Shown: positions 7,507-13,630 of the stretch, one piece after another
Layout: each line of letters opens with the position of its first letter
Position numbering within the stretch: position 1 is the stretch's first letter
Source: Sulfolobus sp. UBA167
Lineage (GTDB): Archaea > Thermoproteota > Thermoprotei_A > Sulfolobales > Sulfolobaceae
DNA: 14,464 nucleotides
Direction: 5' to 3'
Assembly (NCBI GenBank): GCA_002495845.1
Contig: DAHF01000003.1
Span: 1-14,464 of the forward strand
Position numbers and translations under genes: made by a program
The notes under the pieces: generated by a model
Told to the model about the DNA's origin: nothing
Databases searched by the model: none
The model's input: the letters and a program-made list of their open reading frames with translations, nothing else

Positions 7507-7935
7507 TTATCTTCTTACTGAGTAAAACAACAGGAAGGAAGTGACTGCAACCCCTAGGACGAAGCCAGTTCCCATACCTAGAGCATAAATAGGGAAGGAG
7601 AATCCACCGAAGTAGAAAAGCCCTGAGAAGGCTGCACCTATTATGCAGAGCGCGTCTATTAATGATATAACCTTCAACGCCAGCCTACTGCTCCTGGCAG
7701 CGGCACCGTAAAGGAAGATTACCAAGACTACGTCGGCTGCCGCAGCGTATATGTGAGCTGTTATCGGAACTCCGAGCAGAGGGAGCTTGTAAACCGCTAT
7801 TCCCATCCCCGCAACGTAAGTGATCAGAAGAGAGATCAGCTCTAGAGCTGCAATAGCAGGGACGTACTCGTTCTTTGACATTACAGAGTTAACTTGATCG
7901 TATATTTCCATTACTGACTTGCTCATCTGTATCAA
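7507..7935 (-). CDS. Four-helix membrane protein with conserved Glu/His pattern
   Basis: A 142-residue protein of unknown function. After a hydrophilic N-terminus of about 25 residues come helices at about 26-48, 59-80, 86-108 and 115-137. E32 in helix 1, H61 at the head of helix 2 (PITAHIYAAAADVV) and SGLFYFG at the end of helix 3 align with E18, H52 and GGLAFYS of the following 130-residue protein. The start is either TTG at 7935, where the promoter predicts the RNA 5' end, or ATG at 7926, three codons later. It lies in the same orientation as soxL and downstream of it, which suggests a role in the quinol oxidase: subunit, heme carrier or assembly factor. I have no direct evidence for any of these. 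Confidence 0.75.
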   Translation of the reverse strand: MIQMSKSVMEIYDQVNSVMSKNEYVPAIAALELISLLITYVAGMGIAVYKLPLLGVPITAHIYAAAADVVLVIFLYGAAARSSRLALKVISLIDALCIIGAAFSGLFYFGGFSFPIYALGMGTGFVLGVAVTSFLLFYSVRR

Positions 7936-7954
7936 GAAAAAGTAGAGAAAAAAG

Positions 7955-7966
7955 AGTTTTAAAATC
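7955..7966 (-). promoter_or_regulatory. TATA box of the 142-residue membrane protein gene
   Basis: On the minus strand attttaaaact is centred about 26 bases before the TTG at 7935 and 34 before the ATG at 7926. It implies that the three four-helix genes can be transcribed separately from soxL. Confidence 0.4.
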
Positions 7967-7987
7967 TTATTTTCAAAAGTTTTGTAA

Positions 7988-8176
7988 TTAGTAAAACTCT
8001 TTATAAAAAACCATCATAAACGCTGCCGACGCAAGGACTATGTAGAGCGCTGCATCTACTATCGTAGTTGACGCTACTCCTATTGTAGAAGCTAGAAAGA
8101 AATCTAAAGGTATAGAGAGAATAATAAAAAATAGTGCGACCCCTATCATGAAGTTCAGATTTGCTTTTCCTATCAT
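7988..8176 (-). CDS. Small two-helix membrane protein (possible SoxD/D'-type subunit)
   Basis: A 62-residue, almost wholly hydrophobic protein with helices at about 7-29 and 36-56 and a single acidic residue (D25) at the membrane edge. It ends in a short charged tail (YKEFY). It starts at ATG 8176 with a clear Shine-Dalgarno sequence, ggagggg at 8191-8185, 8 bases upstream, as expected for an internal operon gene. It follows the 48-residue gene by 35 bases. Small hydrophobic subunits (SoxD, and in some species a second called D') accompany SoxABC and SoxL oxidases; position and size make this a candidate, but I could not compare sequences. Confidence 0.7.
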   Translation of the reverse strand: MIGKANLNFMIGVALFFIILSIPLDFFLASTIGVASTTIVDAALYIVLASAAFMMVFYKEFY

Positions 8177-8184
8177 AATATTTT

Positions 8185-8191
8185 CCCCTCC
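8185..8191 (-). promoter_or_regulatory. Shine-Dalgarno site of the 62-residue gene
   Basis: ggagggg on the minus strand, 8 bases before the ATG. Together with the lack of a well-placed TATA box, this marks the gene as an internal member of the soxL transcript. Confidence 0.6.
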
Positions 8192-8211
8192 TGAGTTTGA
8201 AAAGAAAAAGA

Positions 8212-8358
8212 TTACTTTATAAACATTTCTAAAGCCTTCACGAAGGACAGCAAATCCACCGGAGAGGAGTTCCAGAGTATAGTATATGCTATGAACGCGG
8301 CGAAGGCAGCTGTAGCCCCGAAGATCAGCCCCAGGATAATGACTCCCAGCTTGTTCAT
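8212..8358 (-). CDS. 48-residue single-helix membrane protein overlapping soxL
   Basis: This small gene is easily missed. Read on the minus strand from ATG 8358 to TAA 8212, it encodes 48 residues: MNKLGVIILGLIFGATAA and a further hydrophobic run to about residue 28 form one transmembrane helix, followed by a short amphipathic tail (SSPVDLLSFVKALEMFIK). Its ATG overlaps the TGA of soxL as ATGA, the classic arrangement of translational coupling. An aggcgat motif (8370-8364), one mismatch from the archaeal Shine-Dalgarno consensus, lies 5 bases upstream. Translation was checked codon by codon. SoxD of S. acidocaldarius is a similarly tiny hydrophobic subunit (about 40 residues as I recall), and no such gene follows soxC here, so this is the best local SoxD candidate. 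Homology itself is unproven. Confidence 0.78.
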   Translation of the reverse strand: MNKLGVIILGLIFGATAAFAAFIAYTILWNSSPVDLLSFVKALEMFIK

Positions 8359-9335
8359 GATGAATCGCCTGAGAAGGTGTTACCGTCGCTCTGAACCTCC
8401 GTATAGCAGTTCGAAGGCTTCTGATCCTTGCTCAGCACCAACTTCCCGCACTGGGTCTTCTCGTCGTAAGAGTCCAAGTAAGCTGCTCCCTCCAGATCTG
8501 ACGTATGGTCCATGATCGGAGGGGCTTTAGTGTTCATGGACACAGCGTAAAGGAAGTCCGTGTCTTGGTCCCAGTAAAGCTGCACGTAAGGAAGCGGACG
8601 CACCGTGGGACCTGTTACCACTGCAGCTCCATGCCATGGGTCATAAGTAGACCCGTGGCAGTCACAGTGTATTATACTCTTCGCTCCAGCTGCCAATGCT
8701 GCCTGATATGCGCTTGAGGGAAGGAAGTCTGGTACGTTTCCTCCCGGCGAGAAGTACTTAGGAGGGTAGAAGTGTATCTCGGGTGGGGCACAGCCTAGGT
8801 GTTGGCATATGGCACTATAGGCAACTATTGACTTGTTAGGCCCTACACCTCCGGGGAAATCGTACGTAGCTCCGTTCTCCGGTATGGTCACCTTAGCTGG
8901 GGGTATCGCTACTGGTTTGTCGTTCTCGTCTCCCATGTTGAGGAGGAAAGTTATGTCGCCTAGCATGGGGTATTGGAAAAGCATAATGGTGGGGTCATTC
9001 ACGGGGAAAGTGGACGCCTTCAAGGGGTTCCCGTTTGAGTCAACTATTACCATCCAAGGGAAGCTCTTTAACGTGACCTCTTGAGGGTTCAACACTGAGA
9101 CGAGGGGAAGGGCAGACGCAACTGTTACTACACCTATCCCGATCAAGATGCCCTTCAGAAATGCCCTCCTTGAAGAGCTCAGCGGACCTACGTTCTGTTC
9201 GGCGTAGTTGTACAGATAACCTCTTCCTGCCTTTATGAATTTCTCTTCATCAAACTTTTCCTTTCCGTGCCTCATCTTCCATACTAGCTTCCACGCGAAC
9301 GCTAGATCGTCCCTACTAATGATTACCTTTCTCAA
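8355..9335 (-). CDS. soxL: Rieske iron-sulfur protein SoxL
   Basis: A 326-residue Rieske protein that passes electrons from quinol in the cytochrome b module. Both cluster boxes are present: C177-x-H179-x-G-C182 (CQHLGC) and C224-x-C226-H227 (CDCHGS). C177, H179, C224 and H227 bind the 2Fe-2S cluster, and C182 and C226 form the stabilising disulfide. The Pro-loop equivalent GPTVRPLP (242-249) follows. A twin-arginine motif SSSRRAFLKG (R56 R57) precedes a hydrophobic helix (about 60-83), so export should be by Tat with the helix retained as an anchor. The 54-residue region before it is unusually long. Two extra cysteines (C296, C310) lie in a C-terminal extension. The start is TTG at 9335; the nearby ATG at 9342 is out of frame. 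It is divergent from soxABC and co-transcribed with the small genes downstream. Confidence 0.93.
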   Translation of the reverse strand: MRKVIISRDDLAFAWKLVWKMRHGKEKFDEEKFIKAGRGYLYNYAEQNVGPLSSSRRAFLKGILIGIGVVTVASALPLVSVLNPQEVTLKSFPWMVIVDSNGNPLKASTFPVNDPTIMLFQYPMLGDITFLLNMGDENDKPVAIPPAKVTIPENGATYDFPGGVGPNKSIVAYSAICQHLGCAPPEIHFYPPKYFSPGGNVPDFLPSSAYQAALAAGAKSIIHCDCHGSTYDPWHGAAVVTGPTVRPLPYVQLYWDQDTDFLYAVSMNTKAPPIMDHTSDLEGAAYLDSYDEKTQCGKLVLSKDQKPSNCYTEVQSDGNTFSGDSS

Positions 9336-9367
9336 GGTTCATCAATACGATCTGTAAAGAACGTTTC

Positions 9368-9377
9368 ATAAAAACTT
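9368..9377 (-). promoter_or_regulatory. TATA box of soxL
   Basis: On the minus strand agtttttatg is centred about 37 bases before the TTG start, so transcription would begin near 9345 with a leader of about 10 bases. One arm of the 11-bp inverted repeat overlaps it, so a protein bound there could block the promoter. Confidence 0.45.
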
Positions 9378-9582
9378 TTCTATTACAATCTACAATATTA
9401 TCTAATATTAACTATCTAAACTATCAATTAGTTTTTTTAAAAATATATTTTACAATGTATAAATTTTAGAAGATTTATAGACAAAAATGTTTAATATTTT
9501 TATTAAATTTTATGAGTTATGAAACGTAACATAGTTTACATATTGTTGAAACTATTGAAAACATATTAACTTATCAAAAAAA

Positions 9583-9592
9583 GTTTTTTAAG
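9583..9592 (+). promoter_or_regulatory. TATA box of soxABC
   Basis: gttttttaag is centred 25-26 bases before the TTG at 9613, implying a leaderless soxA message beginning at or next to that codon. Confidence 0.5.
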
Positions 9593-9612
9593 CTATTGGT
9601 AAGATTTTCGTT

Positions 9613-10134
9613 TTGAGGAAAATGAGTTTCTCGGAGAAGATAAAGGAACACGCTGAAGTGGCTTGGTTTGTGGTAATGCTGATCCTCGTAGGAGTATTTG
9701 TAGCGTGGAACATAGTAGGAGTCACGAACGGGTCAAGCACGAGCTATAGATACGGATTGCCTCTGAAGAGCGGGATGCCGGCGGACGCACAGAACGCTGT
9801 GAGTTACTTCCAAGCACATGCAAAAGGTAAGCAAGAAGAAGTGATAAACGGAATGCTGGTTGTCAACATGTCAGTAGGGTTCAATGGATTCAACCCTGAC
9901 TTGGTAGTAGCTAACACAAGCGAGCCAGTCGTTATAATTCTCCACTCTCAGCAAGTGATTACCGGCTTCTTCATGAGGTTTCCCGACGGCGTTGTCAACG
10001 TTAACGCCGTCCCTGGTTATATTAGCTACATCTATTTCGTGACGCCTTCCTCGCCGGGGAACTTCACATGGCGTGACCCTGAGTACGCGGGGTATAATTT
10101 CTCGTATTGGACCGGAACATTAGAGGTGAAATAA
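9613..10134 (+). CDS. soxA: Quinol oxidase subunit II SoxA, lacking CuA
   Basis: A 173-residue subunit II of a heme-copper quinol oxidase. One transmembrane helix lies at about 17-37, followed by an outward-facing cupredoxin domain. The recognisable subunit II core runs QQVITGFFMRFPDGVVNVNA then VPGYISYIYFV. In cytochrome c oxidases this is followed by CxExCGxxHxxM; here the equivalent stretch is GNFTWRDPEYAGYNFSYWTG and the protein contains no cysteine, so CuA is absent. That is the hallmark of a quinol oxidase and agrees with known SoxA. The start is TTG at 9613, where the TATA box places the RNA end; ATG at 9622 (residue 4) is the alternative. It abuts soxB with no spacer. Confidence 0.9.
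   Translation: MRKMSFSEKIKEHAEVAWFVVMLILVGVFVAWNIVGVTNGSSTSYRYGLPLKSGMPADAQNAVSYFQAHAKGKQEEVINGMLVVNMSVGFNGFNPDLVVANTSEPVVIILHSQQVITGFFMRFPDGVVNVNAVPGYISYIYFVTPSSPGNFTWRDPEYAGYNFSYWTGTLEVK
10123..10129 (+). promoter_or_regulatory. Shine-Dalgarno site of soxB inside soxA
   Basis: gaggtga lies in the last codons of soxA, 5 bases before the soxB ATG, and is a full-length match to the expected archaeal 16S 3' end. It supports coupled translation of the two subunits. Confidence 0.65.
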
Positions 10135-11778
10135 ATGGAAAGAAATCAATTATTTTCATCTTATGTTAAAATGGGAACGAGATTGATCCAAGAGGCAATC
10201 AAGGAATTTCTCTTGAAGGCTAAGGGTGTGGCAAAGCCTAAAGATACCTTAGGGTTAACGTGGCTATACATGCTAGGGTCTATTGCGTGGCTCATCACTC
10301 TAGGGACAGCCGCAATGAACATGAGGACATACTTGGTCTACAACTCTAATTCCCCCGCTGTAGGACCAGTATACTATACTGCGCTTACTATACACGGTTG
10401 GTCTGCAATGTTGGGTCTGGTGCCTGACGCAGCACTAGCTGTGATACTTTATTCTATATATAAATCAAACCTTTCAGTAGTTCACGTGCGTGCTGTGACC
10501 TCACTTTTCTGGATAGCTAACATATCCCTAGCTCTGGCACTGTTCGGAGGTCCCGACATGGGCTGGTACATGTACCCGCCTTTAGCCATAACAGACAACG
10601 CTGCATTCCAAGCGTTCAGGCTTTACCATGGAGCAGTAATGGGATTAGCTTACCTCTTCCTTGCCTTCAACAGCGCTGCAGGAGCAGCTGCTTCGCTGAT
10701 CCTCGTGGTCGACTCTTACCTGACAAAGAAGAAGGAAGAGAAGGTCAACATCTTCGCAGCGTACGGTATAGCTTTCGCCCTCGTGATAGGAGTCACTCTG
10801 CCTGCCCTCACTGCTGCAGAGCTCTGGTACGTCCTCGCTATATGGTTACCGTCGATAGTGAAGGTCAATCCCTTGCTCTGGGTAATACTCTTCTGGTTCT
10901 ACGGACATCCTGTGGTCTACTACGTACCTTTCCCGCTGTTCGGGGCTTTGTATTACTACATCCCCATCTACGCTAGGAGATCGCTGTTCAGCGAGAAATG
11001 GGCAAGGCTAAACATATTCCTCCTTGCCATTGGGTCTATGCTCATTTGGGTGCATCACTTACAGACCTTTCCGTTACCCACTGACTTGAGGGCATGGATA
11101 ACGGTGTCCACCTTAGTCTTAGCCTCCGGATCTGGACTTACGGTCCTGAACTTGGGACTCACAATACTCACCGGTAAGGGATACAATTACAAGGATCCCC
11201 TAGGGATGACCTTTCTCATAGCCCTCATCGGATTCATAATAGGAGGAGTTCAGGCCCTCCCGCTTCCAATAAATTTGATCAATGGTGTAGTCCACAACAC
11301 ATACTACGTAGTGGGTCACTTCCATCTAGTGATATGGACCCTCATCCTTGTCGGCTTCACGGGAGTGTTCTTAGACCTATTGAAGACTTCTAGGCCCAAC
11401 GTGGAGTACGGAAGGAAGTCGAGGAACTTGATGTTGGCAGGGATCCTCCTCTGGACAGTTCCTTTCGTAGGCGTAGGATACACTATGACAATAGCAGGCT
11501 ACTTGGGACTTCTAAGGAGGGTTATAGCTTATCCTCCGATGTTTACCGACTACATGCAACTCATGTCCTTCCTAGCTGAAATCGGAATACCCGGACTTGT
11601 GCTCACCATTTCCACGGCAATAGCTGAATACGTGAGGGCTGGAACTCCTGTAAAGGATAAAGTGACGTCATTCTCTCCTTCCCAACCTCCGTCCTTCATG
11701 ATCGAGAGGGGCAAAGGAGGAATAAACGCGGTGAGGAGCAACCTCAGGTTAAACGGTGATAAGAATGGAAGATCCTGA
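10135..11778 (+). CDS. soxB: Quinol oxidase subunit I SoxB (heme-copper oxidase)
   Basis: A 547-residue polytopic subunit I that reduces oxygen to water and pumps protons. Redox ligands are visible: H87 (TIHGWS) and H397 for low-spin heme a; H395 in VVGHFHLV for heme a3; H258 with Y262 in YGHPVVYY, and the pair H307/H308 in WVHHLQTF, for CuB. The His-Pro-x-x-Tyr motif allows the His-Tyr crosslink. The residue between Pro and Val is valine rather than the glutamate of A-type oxidases, as in B-type members, so the D-channel end point is missing. Length agrees with SoxB-type subunits of about 520-550 residues. The C-terminal tail after about 505 is hydrophilic and basic. The gene starts on the base after the soxA stop and its 3' end overlaps soxC by 14 bases. 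Confidence 0.96.
   Translation: MERNQLFSSYVKMGTRLIQEAIKEFLLKAKGVAKPKDTLGLTWLYMLGSIAWLITLGTAAMNMRTYLVYNSNSPAVGPVYYTALTIHGWSAMLGLVPDAALAVILYSIYKSNLSVVHVRAVTSLFWIANISLALALFGGPDMGWYMYPPLAITDNAAFQAFRLYHGAVMGLAYLFLAFNSAAGAAASLILVVDSYLTKKKEEKVNIFAAYGIAFALVIGVTLPALTAAELWYVLAIWLPSIVKVNPLLWVILFWFYGHPVVYYVPFPLFGALYYYIPIYARRSLFSEKWARLNIFLLAIGSMLIWVHHLQTFPLPTDLRAWITVSTLVLASGSGLTVLNLGLTILTGKGYNYKDPLGMTFLIALIGFIIGGVQALPLPINLINGVVHNTYYVVGHFHLVIWTLILVGFTGVFLDLLKTSRPNVEYGRKSRNLMLAGILLWTVPFVGVGYTMTIAGYLGLLRRVIAYPPMFTDYMQLMSFLAEIGIPGLVLTISTAIAEYVRAGTPVKDKVTSFSPSQPPSFMIERGKGGINAVRSNLRLNGDKNGRS
11755..11760 (+). promoter_or_regulatory. Shine-Dalgarno site deciding the soxC start
   Basis: ggtgat within the 3' end of soxB lies 4 bases before ATG 11765. 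The in-frame GTG at 11756 is part of this site, and the later ATG at 11840 has only a poor gagggcg upstream, so 11765 is preferred. Confidence 0.5.
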
Positions 11779-13513
11779 AAGAGACCCTGAAAAAGGAAAG
11801 GAAAGAAGCGAAAATAAGAGAGATAAAGAGGGCGAGAACATGAAGGAGAAAAAACAGGAAAAAAAGAGAGGATTGCTGGGAGAAATTCTAGATAGAGTAG
11901 GAATAGACGAAGCCCCACTGTTCAGGACTCCAGACTACATGTACAGTCCTTCTTACTGGCTAGGAGCAATGGTGGCAGCTAGCTTCTTCTATACAGTGAT
12001 AACTGGTTTGATTCTCCTCCTCCTTTACGAGCCCGCAAACGCTTACGGCCAAACTGAAGCTATTATCAACACTATCCCATACGGGTCGGTGCTTCTCTTC
12101 AGCCACCTTTACGGGGCGTACATCATGATAGTCCTAGTTTACATTCACATGTTTAGAAATTATTTCAAGGGAGCTTATAAGAAACCTAGAGAGCTCCAGT
12201 GGATCACAGGAGTGCTTCTATTGGCTCTAACTTTGGGAGCATCATTCTTCGGTTACAGCATGGTCGGAGACGTCCTGGGGATCGACGCTGTCGATATAGG
12301 AGCTTCACTTCTAATCGGTACTGGTTTCCCGGGAGCCACAACTATAGTAGGCTGGCTCTTCGGCCCCGGAATTGATGCGGTACAGTCCTCAAATCCAATA
12401 GTTAGGAGCGAGTTCTTCGACAGATTGCTCGGTTGGCACATAATCATGGTAGCTTTAATCGGACTGCTCTTCACAGTTCACCTAATGCTCTCGGAAAGGT
12501 ACGGTATGACTCCGTCAGTGAAGGACAAGCCTAAAGTCCCTGCTTACTACACCATTGAAGAACAACAGAGGTTCAACCCATGGTGGCCGAGAAACTTCGT
12601 CTATATGCTATCCATACTGCTCATGACGTGGGGAGTAATACTCATAGTACCTAACGTACTGGTAAACCTGAACGAAGGAACTTTCTTCGGCCTTAAGGTA
12701 TCTTTGCCATTGGTGGTAAACCCGTTCCCTGCGCCACAAGCGTTCACAGCTGCAGCTATTAGCACTGCTCCATATCCTCCATGGTTCTTCCTGTTCTTGT
12801 ATAAGTTCGTGGACTTCCTTTTGCCTAACGGTTTACCTTTACTACCTTCCATGGTGATATCAGTCTTAGTAATAGGGCTGGTTATAATAATGCTTATACC
12901 GTTCTTCGAGAACAGCCAGCTGATGTTCATAAGCAGCAGGAAGTTCTGGACTTGGGTAATGTCGATGTTCGCCTACTCCCTCGTTGCGTTGTCCATCTGG
13001 GGATACCTAGATCCTGGTGTTCCCGCCCCATTTACGCAGCAGCTGGAAATACTGGGAATACCCGCAGTCCTGATAGGGGCTATAATCTACGTTTCCGGAA
13101 GAAAGAAGGAAAAGACATTGGAAAGCCCATCTGCTAAAATCTCCCTTAGTGGACCTACCTCTGTTCTAGGGACCTCTGTAAGCATACTCTTCTTAGCAGG
13201 CGCTTTCGGAGACTTCCTTTTCAAACCTTCTATGGCAGGACTGCTCTTGATACCTTTAGCGGGAGCCTTCGCTTACCATTTCTCATCTAAGATGATAAAG
13301 GCTTTCGGTTCCTCTTACGCCTCAGCGTCCAGGGAGGTCAGCTTTTATGCGATCCCCGTGATATTCATAGTAACAGTCTTCCTGCTCTTCCTGATGACTA
13401 GGTTGCCCAGTGTGGGAACTGCATCCTCTCTTGCAGGGATAGACCTAGGAGTCATAGTGTTCCTGTGGGGGTACGCGATCAACTTGTATCACCATGTAGT
13501 CTATTCAAGGTAA
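11765..13513 (+). CDS. soxC: Diheme cytochrome b subunit SoxC
   Basis: A 582-residue cytochrome b-type subunit. Counting from ATG 11765, bis-histidine pairs spaced 14 residues apart lie in the second and fourth core helices: H114/H128 (FSHLYGAY to VYIHMFRN) and H225/H239 (GWHIIMV to TVHLMLSE), the pattern of b-family hemes. PYPPWFFLFLYK (about 336-347) occupies the place of the PEWY quinol-site motif. The C-terminal half holds several further helices beyond a normal cytochrome b of about 400 residues. The first 35 residues are very rich in Lys and Glu, and a start at ATG 11840 would give 557 residues, nearer to the S. acidocaldarius protein length as I recall it (about 563). It partners with Rieske SoxL to oxidise quinol. 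The 5' end overlaps soxB, and a T7 run follows the stop. Confidence 0.93.
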   Translation: MEDPERDPEKGKERSENKRDKEGENMKEKKQEKKRGLLGEILDRVGIDEAPLFRTPDYMYSPSYWLGAMVAASFFYTVITGLILLLLYEPANAYGQTEAIINTIPYGSVLLFSHLYGAYIMIVLVYIHMFRNYFKGAYKKPRELQWITGVLLLALTLGASFFGYSMVGDVLGIDAVDIGASLLIGTGFPGATTIVGWLFGPGIDAVQSSNPIVRSEFFDRLLGWHIIMVALIGLLFTVHLMLSERYGMTPSVKDKPKVPAYYTIEEQQRFNPWWPRNFVYMLSILLMTWGVILIVPNVLVNLNEGTFFGLKVSLPLVVNPFPAPQAFTAAAISTAPYPPWFFLFLYKFVDFLLPNGLPLLPSMVISVLVIGLVIIMLIPFFENSQLMFISSRKFWTWVMSMFAYSLVALSIWGYLDPGVPAPFTQQLEILGIPAVLIGAIIYVSGRKKEKTLESPSAKISLSGPTSVLGTSVSILFLAGAFGDFLFKPSMAGLLLIPLAGAFAYHFSSKMIKAFGSSYASASREVSFYAIPVIFIVTVFLLFLMTRLPSVGTASSLAGIDLGVIVFLWGYAINLYHHVVYSR

Positions 13514-13550
13514 TTTTTTTCGTTATACTTTTCTGATGAATTTTTAGATT
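13514..13550 (+). terminator. T-tract terminator after soxC
   Basis: Seven T (13514-13520) directly follow the soxC stop codon, with further T4-T5 runs to 13550. This ends the soxABC unit. No small soxD-like frame is found in this gap. Confidence 0.55.
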
Positions 13551-13597
13551 TTACTAACTAAAGTCGCTATTTTTTCTTTTATTTTATTAAAAGAAAA

Positions 13598-13606
13598 ATT
13601 TTTAAG
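13598..13606 (+). promoter_or_regulatory. TATA box of the DUF1404-like gene
   Basis: atttttaag is centred about 29 bases before the ATG at 13631, giving a leaderless or nearly leaderless message. It shows that this gene is not simply a fourth cistron of soxABC. Confidence 0.5.
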
Positions 13607-13630
13607 CGTGGAAGCATTATATGGAATATA

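Larger units (their letters stand above)
9336..9612. promoter_or_regulatory. Divergent soxL/soxA control region
   Basis: A 277-base, extremely AT-rich region between the two divergent sox units, containing no gene. It holds a TATA box for each direction and several short repeats. An 11-bp inverted pair is acgtttcataa (9361-9371) and ttatgaaacgt (9518-9528). A 16-base palindrome is aatattatctaatatt (9394-9409). Repeats of aaacta/tagttt lie at 9418-9434 and 9532-9554. These are plausible operators for coordinated control of the oxidase; no regulator can be named from sequence. Confidence 0.6.

Noticed and set aside
11550..11918. 122-residue antisense frame across the soxB-soxC junction
   Set aside because: Proline/phenylalanine/leucine-rich translation is the expected complement of the Lys/Glu-rich SoxC N-terminus.
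12601..12930. 109-residue open frame antisense to soxC
   Set aside because: Fully inside soxC, with no promoter or homology signal.
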